DNA of 64,000 nt from Gracilariopsis chorda. Lineage: Eukaryota > Rhodophyta > Florideophyceae > Gracilariales > Gracilariaceae. Below, piece after piece: positions 51,226 through 64,000 of this stretch. The DNA is taken from contig NBIV01000068.1 of NCBI GenBank assembly GCA_003194525.1, forward strand, positions 124,001-188,000, given 5' to 3'. Below the pieces are notes generated by a model, which saw only the letters and a program-made list of their open reading frames with translations, did not search any database and had not been told where the DNA came from. The first letter of the stretch is position 1, and each line of letters starts with the position of its first letter. Position numbers and translations under genes: made by a program.

Positions 51226-53868
51226 ATGAAGCGCTCCGCGAAGATCTGCTGGGTTGGCTTTGTGGTGTCCACAATCGTCCTCGCCGCCTTGACCGGGCTC
51301 GTCTTGTACTTCACCGCCTTCAAGGATGAGCTTGCGCGCCCACTGAGCGGACTTAATAATTCCCCGGTCGTCAACGGCGAGACCTCTCTTGTCGATCACC
51401 TTGCGCACGCTGTTCCCGGCTTTGAATACACCGCTGTAGACTTTGATGGCGACGGAGAAGAACCCATTCAATTGGACGGCTCACGCTCACATACCCATTA
51501 CTTCGATGCAGGTCCACCCGTCGTCGTTGGAAAGCTCGTTGACATGACCTGGTTCAACAAGGACACCGGTGACAAACTCGCTTCTGGACCGAAACCTGTC
51601 GTTAATTTCCCAGTCGGTACAACCGTTGTAGGCCTTACCGTCACCGACAGTATCGACGATTCGCACTCCGATTACGCAACTGTCATAGTTTCAGACACCA
51701 ATGCAGACGGTGCATATTGCTACTATTATCCCGAAACAGCCACTCTTTCAGACGACTTTACACAGCCTGATCGTCCCGTTTTCGCCGCAAAAGTCGCAAA
51801 CATCCACTTCGATTCCGCCTCCGACTTTCCGTCTTTATACCGCGAAAAGCCTTTCAAGATGCGATGCACCTTCCGTATCAAGGGCGGAAAGAGCGTCAAA
51901 TTCGCTGTTGACCACATTGGACCGCTTCGTCTTTTGGTCGAAAAACAGCTCGTTTTGGAGTCGGACGCCACTTCCGAGTCGTCCACTTCCGCCTCTTACG
52001 ACGTTCCATCGGGTACGAACAACGTCCAGCTCTTCTACACCCGCCCGACTTCAGCCGATGCCAGACTTCAGCTTACTGCAGGCGGGAAGCACATGCAAAC
52101 TGACAAGGCAAAAGTCCTTCCCGTTCTCACCTCCATAGAGCCACGTTCATCTCAACGCTCCGCAGGTGGGGCTGCAACGATTACGGGAATAGGTCTTGTC
52201 AACGGCATTGAGGTTCGTTTCGGAAACGAAAAAGCCGCTATTGATCCGGAACGCTCTACCGATACGGAGATTATCGTCACCGTTCCAAACGCATCCGAAG
52301 ACGGTGTTATTTCCATCATCGCCACCAACAAAGTTGGACAGTCGAACGCACTCAAATTCGAGTATACTAGCTCTGCAAATCCGCCCATCAGATTCACGGA
52401 GTCTCGTGTCACAGATGGTGACGAACGCCTTGTCATGAGTTTGCTTACCGGTATCAAGTATGGCCCGGATCATAAGTACTACCTTTCTGCCATCAACAGC
52501 GTTGTGCATTCGTTCGCCGCAGATTACAACATGAAGGCAAGAGATTTTTGCTCTTCACCATCGTTGGGCAAACATCGCTCCATTCTTGGGTTAGCATTTA
52601 ATCCAGCTGATACCGAATTTAAGCTATATGTGTCTGCCTCTATCCTGGATTGGAAGAAGAAGGGAAAGCTGGACACCCCTACGGCATGGACAAACGGTCA
52701 GATTCTGCTGTTGAAGAAGAATATCAACGGCAAGTGTTTGGATAGAGTTGAACAACCAGTTATCGATGGACTACCAGTGTCGAACCATGACCACGGCGTC
52801 AATGGTCTTGTTTTCGATAACGATGGCAGACTACATATCCAAGTCGGGGGGTTCACAAATGCTGGACTTAATGATGCGAGTTCCAGACTGGGAGGGTTTG
52901 ATGAGAATCCTCTCAGTGCCGCCAGTCTTGTAGCCCCGGTAAACAAACCTGGTTTTAATGGAAAGATTAAGTACAACTCTGTAAATCCAGCCTTCGCGGT
53001 GCAGGAAGCTGGGGACGTTTCCGTATACTCATCCGGATGGCGCAATTCATTTGGGATTAACATTCACTCCAATGGATATTTGTATGCTACTGACAACGGC
53101 GCTTCAGCTGGCTTTGGTGACGTGTCGACTTCTTGCACTAGCTCCACCAAGTACGTGGGCAAGAATCTGGATGACAAACTCACAAAGGTGATTGAAGGCA
53201 AGTACTGTGGACATCCCAATCGCAATAGAGGTCGTGATGATCCTCGCCAGTGTAAATTTGTTGGGTCGGGCGTACCGTCAAATGACTTTTATGAAGCACC
53301 AATAGCCACTTTTGAATCCTCAACAGATGGAGTAATGGAATACACGGCAAGCACTTTCAAGGGGCAGCTCAAGGGCGATATTCTGTGCTCAAAGTACTCC
53401 ACGCAGAGTTCCCCAGGGAAGATATTCCGGGTACAACTTGATGACAATGGAAACCGTAAGAAAGGCCCAGATGAGCTGTGGCCTTCGAGTGGCCTGTCGA
53501 TGGAGATGTCACCGTACGGCCAAATTTTGATGCCTCGTGTGTACAAAAATGAGGTCATGGTGCTGAACCCCAAGGTAGCCGGCTCCCTATCCCCATCATT
53601 CACAGCTGTACTACCGTTCCGAGGGCCTGTCAAGGGAGGAAATGAGGTGATTGTGACTGGTGAGAATTTTGTCGATGGCGCAGTTGCCGTTTTTGGTGAG
53701 ACAAAATGCACGAGCGTGTCCACAGTATCACCCGATAAGCGGAGTTTCAAATGCAAGGTACCACCCGGAAGCCCAGGAAAACGGGTAAGCGTGTCGTTGC
53801 AATTCTCAGATTCCAGTCTCAATGTGCCTGCCGGCAAAGGTGTAGATTATGTGTACATGAACGTCTGA
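51226..53868 (+). CDS. Membrane-anchored PKD-IPT/TIG-beta-propeller protein, copy A
   Basis: 880 residues from ATG 51226 (MKRSAKICWVGFVVS). Domains in order: anchor at residues 8-29; PKD-like domain (about 60-165; DFDGDGEEPIQLDGSRSHTHYF); GAYCYYYP followed by a PA14-like strand domain (about 168-295); IPT/TIG (about 305-385; PRSSQRSAGGAATITGIGL); beta-propeller of glucose/sorbosone-dehydrogenase type (about 390-780; LPVSNHDHGVNGLVFDNDGRL, SSGWRNSFGINIHSNGYLYA); C-terminal IPT/TIG (about 790-875; RGPVKGGNEVIVTGENF). This is an extracellular or lumenal adhesion or sugar-binding architecture; catalysis is not shown. Its paralogue is at 58043-61000. Confidence 0.82.
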   Translation: MKRSAKICWVGFVVSTIVLAALTGLVLYFTAFKDELARPLSGLNNSPVVNGETSLVDHLAHAVPGFEYTAVDFDGDGEEPIQLDGSRSHTHYFDAGPPVVVGKLVDMTWFNKDTGDKLASGPKPVVNFPVGTTVVGLTVTDSIDDSHSDYATVIVSDTNADGAYCYYYPETATLSDDFTQPDRPVFAAKVANIHFDSASDFPSLYREKPFKMRCTFRIKGGKSVKFAVDHIGPLRLLVEKQLVLESDATSESSTSASYDVPSGTNNVQLFYTRPTSADARLQLTAGGKHMQTDKAKVLPVLTSIEPRSSQRSAGGAATITGIGLVNGIEVRFGNEKAAIDPERSTDTEIIVTVPNASEDGVISIIATNKVGQSNALKFEYTSSANPPIRFTESRVTDGDERLVMSLLTGIKYGPDHKYYLSAINSVVHSFAADYNMKARDFCSSPSLGKHRSILGLAFNPADTEFKLYVSASILDWKKKGKLDTPTAWTNGQILLLKKNINGKCLDRVEQPVIDGLPVSNHDHGVNGLVFDNDGRLHIQVGGFTNAGLNDASSRLGGFDENPLSAASLVAPVNKPGFNGKIKYNSVNPAFAVQEAGDVSVYSSGWRNSFGINIHSNGYLYATDNGASAGFGDVSTSCTSSTKYVGKNLDDKLTKVIEGKYCGHPNRNRGRDDPRQCKFVGSGVPSNDFYEAPIATFESSTDGVMEYTASTFKGQLKGDILCSKYSTQSSPGKIFRVQLDDNGNRKKGPDELWPSSGLSMEMSPYGQILMPRVYKNEVMVLNPKVAGSLSPSFTAVLPFRGPVKGGNEVIVTGENFVDGAVAVFGETKCTSVSTVSPDKRSFKCKVPPGSPGKRVSVSLQFSDSSLNVPAGKGVDYVYMNV

Positions 53869-55411
53869 GGTTCGATGGATTGAGTGAGCTTTTCAATCAT
53901 GTACAAATCTACCAACGGAAACAGTAATCGCCATCAACTGGCTAAATCATTTTCAATGATCTCCCAACGAGACGCGCGTTTCGGGTCGTTCGAGATGTCA
54001 AAAGCTGCAACAAACCTGGTTAAATTTCTTTTTCACACAACAACAATCTTTAACTGCAGAACAGAAATTGACAGCATAAACAAACCTACTTTCAACGGTT
54101 ATCTTTACCTCGTGCCGCAATCACCCATAACCGGGTTAATGAGCGTAGTTATGTCTTCGATAGCAATGAAGCAACCACCGTGAACCTTACATGACGCAGA
54201 ATTATTTCTTGTGATGGGGTAATTCGGCATACGATTACTGTATCATGTTGCCAAGGGTATCGATAATGCTTGCAGCATCCGTAAAGACAATTCGTTCGCG
54301 AAGCACTAAGTCTTGTCACGGAAACCGTTTGCACGTTTGAACTTCAAACTTTGAAGTTCCAGCTCGGAACCGGGTGATGATTTGTTGGCCAAAACGGTCC
54401 GCCTCTGGGAGAAGGGAAGGCCTTCATAAAAAGAGCTATGTGAACCTTCTAGATGCCTTCGTGGTGTCCCCACATTTCTATCGCGGAGAGAAACAGCATG
54501 GCACCTGCAGTGTCTTACCTTCGCATGCGTACCTTTAAAAAGTTCGAACGACCATAGCAGCCGTTGAAGGTACACCACAGACAAGGTTCTTGCTCCGTCA
54601 CAACAACCTGGCAACTCACCTTAATCATTGCGCTGATCTTTATCAGCACAACTGCGCACCCGTGCAAGTAGACTCCGTCATATAATTGAAATCATTTATA
54701 TTGGTTTATTAAGCGTGTTGTGTTCAGCACCCAGGAAGAGCAGCACAAAACAAAAAGTGTGTCCAGATGGGAGGGTCCCTCAACACGAAAAGATGACAAA
54801 CCAATCTCGATGAAAGAGACTTCCAAACTGAAAACTGGAGAGGCGAACAAACACGACTCCATCAGAACGAAAGCCCCTTCCCCGCGAGCATAGGGGGAAA
54901 ACTACATCTAAAACGAGGGACGAAGACAATGAACTCGGAGTCGGTGAGCATTAGGTACGCGCACTATTCCACGGAGCCGAAACGTATTCGTCCACGATGC
55001 GCATTCTCACCTTTTCATCATCTTCCAGTGTTGTGTGTTTCATGTAAACCAAATTAGCATCCACAAAGTGGTATACAAATTGAATCTTGCTGAAAAGCGC
55101 GGGACCTCCTGACTTCCAGACCTCACCAGCCAAAACTCGTGTTTCACTTCTGGTCTCGACGGAAAAGTCATCAGTTAAAGTCAGAATAAGCATAGGTAAA
55201 GAATAAATCCCTCGAAGCTGGCCGTTAGCGCCGATGAGCAGCCTCCTTAACCGGTCAGCTTGGAGGCCCAAAAATAAGAAACCAAGCTCTTACATGAGCA
55301 ACCGCCTGCTATGATACACATCACATGCAAAGCACGTCTCGAGCGGAGGCCCTATCCCCAACGAGCCCATGGCAGACGCCTCTTTGCCCCCAGTTGAAGA
55401 AATTCGACAAA
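53869..55411. other. Convergent intergenic region
   Basis: Between the + strand PKD/IPT gene and the - strand DDX3 gene. It contains only short frames. One of 106 codons on the - strand (54951-55271, MGLQADRLRRLLIGANGQL) has a fair amino-acid mix but no recognised family and lies in the likely DDX3 3' region. I do not call it a gene. Confidence 0.4.
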
Positions 55412-58042
<2,631 letters not shown>

Positions 58043-61000
58043 TCAAATGCGCATGTAGCAGTAATCGAAGCCTGCTGGGCTCCGAACCAGCGTGCCATCG
58101 CCCAGAACCAGTGCCACTGCAACACTCTTCCCGCCCTCCCCTGGTGGCACAACGCACTTAAAGCTCTCCGCGCTACGTTCTGTTACCTCCAAGCACTTCT
58201 TACCATCAAACAACGCGCTAACATTATCATCGAATCCCCATCCGCTAATCAAAACTACGTTCCCTCCCCGCTTGCTGCCCCGAAACGGCATAACAGAGAT
58301 TATCGCTACAGCCTCTCTTCTCTCGTAGTCCGCCTGCAACACCATGATTTCCCCTTCATACAACTTGGGCATAATAAGGTCACCCCACGGGGACATAGCG
58401 ATCGAAAGCCCGCTAGCCTCGTACAAAGAATCAACTTCCTTGGCGTCCCCGTCGTCATCAAGTTGTATTCTGTATACCCTTCCATTATCAATCGCGTCAT
58501 TTGAACTGAATTTGGATGCCAATAAGTCGCCCTTCAGCTGACCCCCAAAAGAGTTTGCAGTGTACTCGATGATACCATCCGTGGACGATTCGAAAGTCGC
58601 AATGGGGGGGTTATAATTATTGGTTGCCTTATCAAACGGGCTTCTCCAAATGCATTGAATCGGGTCATCTCGCCCGCGGTTTCGGTTCGCATGTCCACCA
58701 TATTTGCCCTTCATCAACTTGGCGAGTTTGTCATCGCTGAGGTACGAAGACACCTGCACGCTGCTTGTGCAACTCGTAGACCGGTTTCCAAACTCTGGGT
58801 TAGCGCCGTTATCCGTCGCGTACATATATCCATTGGAGTGCAGCATAAGCTCATAAGAGTTTCTCCATCCAGGTGCGTAGATTTCGACATCCCCACCGAT
58901 CTGCCGTGCAACACCGGGCTCTTCATTGTCATACTTCACATGGCCATCGAATCCTAGTTTGTTCACATCCGCTATCAAGCTAGCCGCACTGAGAGGAGAT
59001 TCATCCACACTGCCCACCGTGATGGCACTGGCGCCAGCATTTGTAGCGCCGCCTACCTGAATGTGCAGCTTCCCATCATCATCGAAAAGCAACCCATTCA
59101 CACCATGGTCATGGTTCGACACTGGTAAGCCGGTGATTATGGGATCTCCTACAGTGCCAAGGCAATTACCATTATGGCCCGGTTTCAAGATGCTTACTTG
59201 CCCGTTCGCCCACAAGAACCCTCCAGTGCCAACGTTACTCCAGAAGAAAATTGAGCTTGAAGCATACACAACCACGTCCGTCTCCGCTGGATTAAAAGCG
59301 AGTCCAATAACAGTTCGATTGATACCAATCGAATTGCTCGTACATAAATCCGACACGGTCATGTCCTTCGAAATAGCCATCGAATGCACAAACGAATCAA
59401 GCGACGCCAAGTACATGCGGTGATCCGGGCCAAACTTGATGTTAGTGATGAGAGATATCTTGAAATTATCATCGTCCTTCTTGACAACGCCTTGCTTGAA
59501 GCGAATTGGCGATAATGCATCTTGAGCGTACGAAAAGGGCAAGGCATTACTTCCGCCGTATCGGTTTCCAATAGTGACATCCACGGTGCCAGGCTTCTCA
59601 GCAGGTGGTACTTGAACGACTAACAACTCGTTGGTAGATCGCTGCCAATCGGGGGCAACCGGTTTATCAGCAAAATAGACGTAGGGATCGCTCCAGAATC
59701 CCGTTCCTTGAACCTTCAAAAGTCCACCAGCCTCCAGAGTGGAGTTGTCCGGAGCGATGGTGTGGATGAGCGGCAACTGAGTTGCCAGGTCATGCAAAAT
59801 TGGCGCATAAGGTGTTCGCAGAAGGTTCAGCAAAGGCGGACGCTTGCCGTCCCAAATGTAGAGAATTTGCAAGAGCTGGGTACCAGCCGGGATCACGGTA
59901 CGCACGGAAGTGGTGCGCATGTCAGTGTCAAACTGCTCCATCAGCACATCATGTGCATTTGGAATTTCAAGTAAGACGCGCATCGGGCCACGATGTCGCA
60001 CGGAGAGGAGCGATGCAACGGGGTCATCCGGTACTTGCAAAGTGTAAGCACATCGAATTTGCAGAGATTGCGAGCGCAAGCGGGCCGGAATATCTCCGAC
60101 GGAGGAGAAATCAATGCGAGAGACACGCTGTCCGAAAATTGGCTTGATACCGTTGACAACGTTGTCTTCGATGGAGAAGACGGTGTTAGAAGATGAGGGA
60201 TAGTAATAACAATAAGCTCCTTGTGAGGTGGATGGATATACTGTGACGGTGGTCTTGTCCTCGTGTTTGTTGCCTGCGTCGTCTTCAACGAGGAGAATTA
60301 TGGTGGTTACACCGACGGGGAAGGACAGCGAGGGCGTTGAGGACTCTGCCAGAAAGTTTCTGGACTGGTCGTACCAAGTCCAGGCCACTATGAGGCCGAG
60401 ACGGCGGGTGGCCGGGTCAAAGTAATGCGAATGAGAACGGCTTCCATCGAGAGTGACAAACTCTTCGCCGTCGCCGTCAAGATCAGTAAGATTGTACGGT
60501 CGACCCGGTACAGCGTGTGCAACATGATCATAGGGGACATCGGTATCATCGCCAAGTTGAGCCAAGTCTGGAGCCAAGGTAAGTAGGGGTTGTTGAAAAG
60601 GAGTTTCCGAAGGGGGTGTTGAAAAAGGAGAAGGCTGCGGTTGGGAGGAAGGTGGCAGTGGGGATACAGAAGATTGAGCCGTATCGGACAGCGGCCATAG
60701 TGCTGGCTGTTCGGACTGGTCGGGGAAGAGGGAAGGTTCGGGAGAGAAGGAAGGCTCTGCTTCGAAGGGTGGAATTTGATTTAGTGCTGTTACACTTGTG
60801 GAGGAATCGGACTGTTGTGAGCTGGAAGAGGATGATGAGGATGAGGATGATGAGGATTGTGAGGATGAGGCGGGTGATGAGGAAAGGTCTAGCGGGTCCA
60901 CTGTAGCGCGACGCGAAACCAAGACGGCAGTCAGAGTAATCGCAACGGCGACGACGGCAGTTACTCCGACAGCGAAAGCGACGCGGGTTCGAAGCGGCAT
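58043..61000 (-). CDS. Membrane-anchored PKD-IPT/TIG-beta-propeller protein, copy B
   Basis: 985 residues from ATG 61000 (MPLRTRVAFAVGVTA). Anchor at residues 8-30, then a Ser-rich and Pro-rich linker to about 150, absent from copy A. It continues with the same domains: PKD-like (DLDGDGEEFVTLDGSRSHSHYF), QGAYCYYYP plus PA14-like, IPT/TIG (LEAGGLLKVQGTGFWSDPYV), beta-propeller (LPVSNHDHGVNGLLFDDDGKL, APGWRNSYELMLHSNGYMYA, NRNRGRDDPIQC) and a terminal IPT/TIG (RGSKRGGNVVLISGWGF). The linker would hold the head away from the membrane. Clear paralogue of copy A in inverted orientation, with DDX3 between them. Function unknown. Confidence 0.82.
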   Translation of the reverse strand: MPLRTRVAFAVGVTAVVAVAITLTAVLVSRRATVDPLDLSSSPASSSQSSSSSSSSSSSSSQQSDSSTSVTALNQIPPFEAEPSFSPEPSLFPDQSEQPALWPLSDTAQSSVSPLPPSSQPQPSPFSTPPSETPFQQPLLTLAPDLAQLGDDTDVPYDHVAHAVPGRPYNLTDLDGDGEEFVTLDGSRSHSHYFDPATRRLGLIVAWTWYDQSRNFLAESSTPSLSFPVGVTTIILLVEDDAGNKHEDKTTVTVYPSTSQGAYCYYYPSSSNTVFSIEDNVVNGIKPIFGQRVSRIDFSSVGDIPARLRSQSLQIRCAYTLQVPDDPVASLLSVRHRGPMRVLLEIPNAHDVLMEQFDTDMRTTSVRTVIPAGTQLLQILYIWDGKRPPLLNLLRTPYAPILHDLATQLPLIHTIAPDNSTLEAGGLLKVQGTGFWSDPYVYFADKPVAPDWQRSTNELLVVQVPPAEKPGTVDVTIGNRYGGSNALPFSYAQDALSPIRFKQGVVKKDDDNFKISLITNIKFGPDHRMYLASLDSFVHSMAISKDMTVSDLCTSNSIGINRTVIGLAFNPAETDVVVYASSSIFFWSNVGTGGFLWANGQVSILKPGHNGNCLGTVGDPIITGLPVSNHDHGVNGLLFDDDGKLHIQVGGATNAGASAITVGSVDESPLSAASLIADVNKLGFDGHVKYDNEEPGVARQIGGDVEIYAPGWRNSYELMLHSNGYMYATDNGANPEFGNRSTSCTSSVQVSSYLSDDKLAKLMKGKYGGHANRNRGRDDPIQCIWRSPFDKATNNYNPPIATFESSTDGIIEYTANSFGGQLKGDLLASKFSSNDAIDNGRVYRIQLDDDGDAKEVDSLYEASGLSIAMSPWGDLIMPKLYEGEIMVLQADYERREAVAIISVMPFRGSKRGGNVVLISGWGFDDNVSALFDGKKCLEVTERSAESFKCVVPPGEGGKSVAVALVLGDGTLVRSPAGFDYCYMRI

Positions 61001-61818
61001 GGCGGATTATCCGCGACGCTGTATGAAGAAGGAGAGACGGGGCAGCTGAGACGGGATGCAGAAAACGGTGGCGGAAGAAGCGCTCTTGAACAAAGTACTC
61101 ACACAGTTGGAGGGGGGAGGGGGCGTGTAGGCAGCACTGCGCAAGCGCCGTGGGGGTGCGGGCGGTGAACGGCTCGCCAACGGGCTGCACAACGCGTGAA
61201 ACGTCTGTGCGTGGCGCAGCAGACGAGCCAATTTAAAGGCGACGCGTTGCGCCACGCTACGACAGTCCATTTGACGGCGCTCTTACAGTGGCGCTATTGT
61301 TCCATATGTCACGGGCAGAGCAGGGGGCGCCAGCCGCGCGCAGTAAACGCCATGTGTAAGTGGTGGCGTTGTTTTAGTGGCCTGTTTGGTATGATGCGGC
61401 CTTTTTTTGGGTGCTCCTTTGGAAGCACTTGTCACAAACCCTCCACTGTTTTCTATTACGTAGCAGCGAAACGACTGGCTTGCCCGGCGGTTGGTCTCTC
61501 TCATAGCGCATGCTTACCGCGCAATGATCGCGAGTATGTGTCGTCCATTTCGGCCGCCACTTGTGATACATACGCCCGCCTGTAAACCGCGCCGCTTTTG
61601 AGTTGTGATCGTTCATTGCGCGCTTTATTTAAGTCTTGCGCCTGTGAAAAGGCGGTGTTTGCTCCGCCTTTCCTGTCAATTCCGCCCTCGTTGCTTTGAC
61701 GCATTTCTCCTCACCGCCTCCAGCCACCTCAGCATCAAAAGTTGGCCAAGATATCGAAGTTACTAGAAACTGGCGTCGTTCCGCATTGGCAATTCCTCAC
61801 GGCTGGCTCCGTAGTGGT

Positions 61819-61831
61819 GTACCTTTGGTAC
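61819..61831. promoter_or_regulatory. Palindromic motif GTACC-N3-GGTAC, copy 3
   Basis: GTACC TTT GGTAC; the palindrome extends one base each side (T and A). Confidence 0.4.
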
Positions 61832-62838
61832 AGTGCGATGTTTGGGCGCCTGTGTGCGTGTCCCGGGACACCACTGCAAGTGGCAACAACTGTCAGTCGT
61901 GGTCCTCCATTCCCGCCTCCTCCACTGCACATAGCCCATGCTGCAAGCCAATGGTACATATAGATGTCCATTCTGTGGTGAGGGTGGAAGTTGCACCGCT
62001 GAATGTGCGCTTTCCCGTTGTAAAATCCTGACAGCGTTGGGCGAGGCCCGCGTTGGGATGTAGAAAAAGTTTGAAAACGTCACAGTGCGCTCACCATGAG
62101 CCGTCCAGCTGCCCCCGGACCTAAAATTACCACTGCTTTTTTTGTCTCATGTGTATCCGTGCCCTGTCCGTAGCCGTCAGCTTCCACAGCATGGCGTACC
62201 GAAGCAGTGCTCCTCGATAACGCTTTTGCTTGCCGATCACCATTCGTTTGTCAACTCTCGCATTTTCGTTTCTTCATGTTTGGCCACCTTTTAGTCGCCG
62301 TCCTTCCCCCAAATTCGCGCAACAGCGGCAAGATGAAGGAAAAACATATCTTCCCGGATACAGCACGTCAGCACGTGATGCAAGCGCACATTCATAGTAT
62401 GGATGCACCAGGTATCCTACATACAGCTCATAAATGTGCCGTTTTTTTCGTACCGCTTTTCACACCCACGTGCTTACGCTTCCTTTCATACATCCCCAAG
62501 CAGCGGCTTGCTTCGACCGCCTATCAGACAACTTATCGCAACTCATCTTTCGATTCGTTGCCTCAACCCAACTTTGCACAGTGGTGCCGCTCATTTGCAA
62601 TTATGCAATCTGAAACCTTGGATGCGCTCAACCTTTCTTGTCGTTCGGAGGGAGCGTACAATCATAGACACAAGTAGTGCATGTACTTCTTCAACGGTAG
62701 GCCTCCAGTCTAGCAGGCCATGTACGACGCTAGCACAACTCTAGCACAACTCTAGCACAACCAATCCAACAACGTGCGCCTTTCCAGCCGACCTTCAACC
62801 GCAGTTTCAATTAGCTACACCTACCATCATGTACAAAG

Positions 62839-62851
62839 GTACCGTTGGTAC
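62839..62851. promoter_or_regulatory. Palindromic motif GTACC-N3-GGTAC, copy 4
   Basis: GTACC GTT GGTAC, extended to GGTACC on both arms and preceded by another half-site (GTACAAAGGTACC). Confidence 0.4.
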
Positions 62852-63450
62852 CAAGCGTACTTCCACAGTACACAAACTTACTGTACTCTGTCTGCTTCTC
62901 CTCATTCCTGTTGAACATGCTTCCGTCGCGATGTTATCTAGTGCTGCAACTGCGCAGACGGAGACAGTGCGCCACATTGCAACTCCGCAGTTACAGCATA
63001 AACAAAGCTGCTTGTATTAAACGATCAACCGATTTCCAATTCGAACGCGATGAGTGTTTGCACTTTTGCAAACACTTCATCCCGTTTTACACCACTGTAC
63101 CCTAGCACCAACGGGACACTATCCTTAGCTTACCAGGTTAAAGGACTAGCCTATCCTTCATAACTTCATGCGCCTATTATGACAAGCAACTCAACCGACT
63201 GTGAACAGCGAGTTGTCCGTATACAACGGTACCAATGGCAGATATCTGCATCTTCCAGAGACTTGTGACTTTGGTCCTGTGCATTTGAACTCGGGATCCT
63301 AATTTCCAACCTGAAATGCCTTCAATGCATGCTCGCACCCACAACTTTCCAAGATTTTTTAGGACTTACCAACGACACGTAGTAGAATCTCTTCATCGAT
63401 GTGACATCCGGTGCTGTCTCATCTCCAGGGGCCCACCACACGACCATCTC

Positions 63451-63473
63451 GACCATAACCTTTGGTTACGGTC
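63451..63473. promoter_or_regulatory. Related palindrome with ACC-TTT-GGT core
   Basis: GACCATAACC TTT GGTTACGGTC: 10-base arms with one mismatch and the same 3-base spacer, 273 bases upstream of the ATG at 63746. Confidence 0.35.
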
Positions 63474-63745
63474 AGGTAGGTGAAGGTTTCACTCTCCCTC
63501 GCCCGTGGATAGGGTAGGTCGCACTTCCACCTAGCTACCGCCTTGTTTGTTTGCATCGCGTGCCTGAAAGGCTGCGCTCAGCATCGTACCGTGAAGTACG
63601 TTCTTCATCTCTACTTCAACCCCTCAGCCCTCTCATCAGCGTACCTCACCACCCTCACCACACCCACAGTCATCACCATTCATTCTCAACAACCACCTTG
63701 ATCACACAACATTCCCATCCGTTGGGAACCAGTCTTCACCCCATC

Positions 63746-64000
63746 ATGACTCCCGAAACAATGACCCTGACCAAGGCCTTGGTCGAGTTGAAACTGCTTA
63801 AGAAAAGAATCAACAAGAAGGTGGAGCAACTCGAAGTGGTAGTTGTCAAGCGCGGTGGAGTTTTGCCGGCCGCAATCAAGTCAGAAGCCGACTTCATCCG
63901 CACAACAAAAGCAGACTGGCAGTCCCTCAACGCTTTGATGTCTCGAAGAAGGAAGATCAAAACCGCTCTCGTCGTTGCTAACGCAGTTACAAAGGTCAAA
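63746..64000 (+). CDS. 5' part of a gene for a small phage/virus-like protein, runs off the window
   Basis: Open from ATG 63746 to the last base (85 codons so far); a second ATG five codons in starts MTLTKALVELKLLKKRINK. The layout is an N-terminal amphipathic helix, a middle containing DFIRTTKADWQSLNALM, then SRRRKIKTALVVANAVTKVK. This resembles, from memory, small helical proteins of bacteriophages and their relatives in which RRxxIKxAIxxSNAxTKV is the conserved block. The upstream CA-rich leader suggests a transcribed gene. It may be the edge of a viral or transferred segment; with only the N-terminus visible this is tentative. Confidence 0.5.
   Translation, partial: MTPETMTLTKALVELKLLKKRINKKVEQLEVVVVKRGGVLPAAIKSEADFIRTTKADWQSLNALMSRRRKIKTALVVANAVTKVK

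Larger units (their letters stand above)
61001..63745. other. Long intergenic region
   Basis: 2.7 kb without a supported gene; short frames lack ordered hydrophobic pattern or known motifs. It contains two exact copies of the GTACC-N3-GGTAC palindrome, a related palindrome (63451-63473), a three-copy CTAGCACAACT microrepeat (about 62729-62763) and a CA/CT-rich stretch (63640-63715) likely to be the leader of the next gene. Confidence 0.5.

Noticed and set aside
54951-55271. A 106-codon - strand frame downstream of DDX3
   Set aside because: The composition is plausible, but there is no recognisable family and it lies in the likely 3' UTR. Too weak to call.
62207-62677. A 156-codon + strand frame in the long intergenic region
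   Set aside because: No motif, irregular composition and no family resemblance. Treated as chance.
62839-62851. GGTACC palindromes as mere restriction-site coincidence
   Set aside because: The signal is the paired half-sites with a fixed 3-base spacer, found four times, not the single hexamer.

Overview
The window looks like nuclear DNA of an intron-poor eukaryote, most likely a red alga (a Chondrus-like florideophyte). The basis is indirect: every recognisable host gene is a single uninterrupted exon, genes are tightly packed with short divergent or convergent spacers, the proteins are clearly eukaryotic (SF3B2, Ded1/DDX3, LCMT1, Svp26/TEX261, SLC35D-like transporter), and the retrotransposons are Ty3/gypsy chromoviruses. 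The species is an inference.

Bases 1-26,879 are almost entirely LTR-retrotransposon fossils of one lineage. Outer element E0 runs from left of the window to about 15,267; only its pol end, an antisense ORF region and its 3' LTR are visible. E1 (2,424-13,747, + strand, 825-bp LTRs, 5-bp target duplication GTCAC) is nested inside the antisense ORF of E0. E2 (15,858-26,879, - strand, LTRs of 902 and 903 bp) sits just to the right in opposite orientation, inserted in a small host repeat array. All three carry, between pol and the 3' LTR, an extra ORF on the strand opposite to gag-pol. E1 and E2 encode clearly homologous versions and E0 a more diverged one. This conserved antisense gene is the most interesting feature of the window.

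Bases 26,880-35,942 are a repeat-rich transition. They hold a short tandem duplication, an unrecognised 679-aa gene on the - strand, broken Sel1-repeat gene pieces, a 358-bp foldback element with perfect 89-bp inverted ends and a 5-bp target duplication, a small membrane-protein gene, and a decayed partial copy of the 679-aa gene.

Bases 35,943-61,000 are gene-dense. In order they hold two tandem Golgi-type glycosyltransferases, leucine carboxyl methyltransferase (PP2A methylation), an unknown protein, splicing factor SF3B2, an Svp26/TEX261 cargo adaptor, an M20 peptidase, an isoaspartyl peptidase, an SLC35D-like nucleotide-sugar transporter, and a pair of convergent membrane-anchored PKD/IPT/beta-propeller paralogues flanking a DDX3/Ded1 helicase. 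Glycosyltransferases, nucleotide-sugar transport, ER-Golgi cargo sorting and cell-surface proteins suggest a secretory or cell-wall flavour, but physical clustering need not mean co-function.

Bases 61,001-64,000 are largely non-coding. At the right edge an open frame starts at 63,746 and runs out of the window; its protein resembles a small phage or virus-like family. A palindromic motif, GTACC-N3-GGTAC, recurs four times in host intergenic DNA and may be a transcription-factor site.
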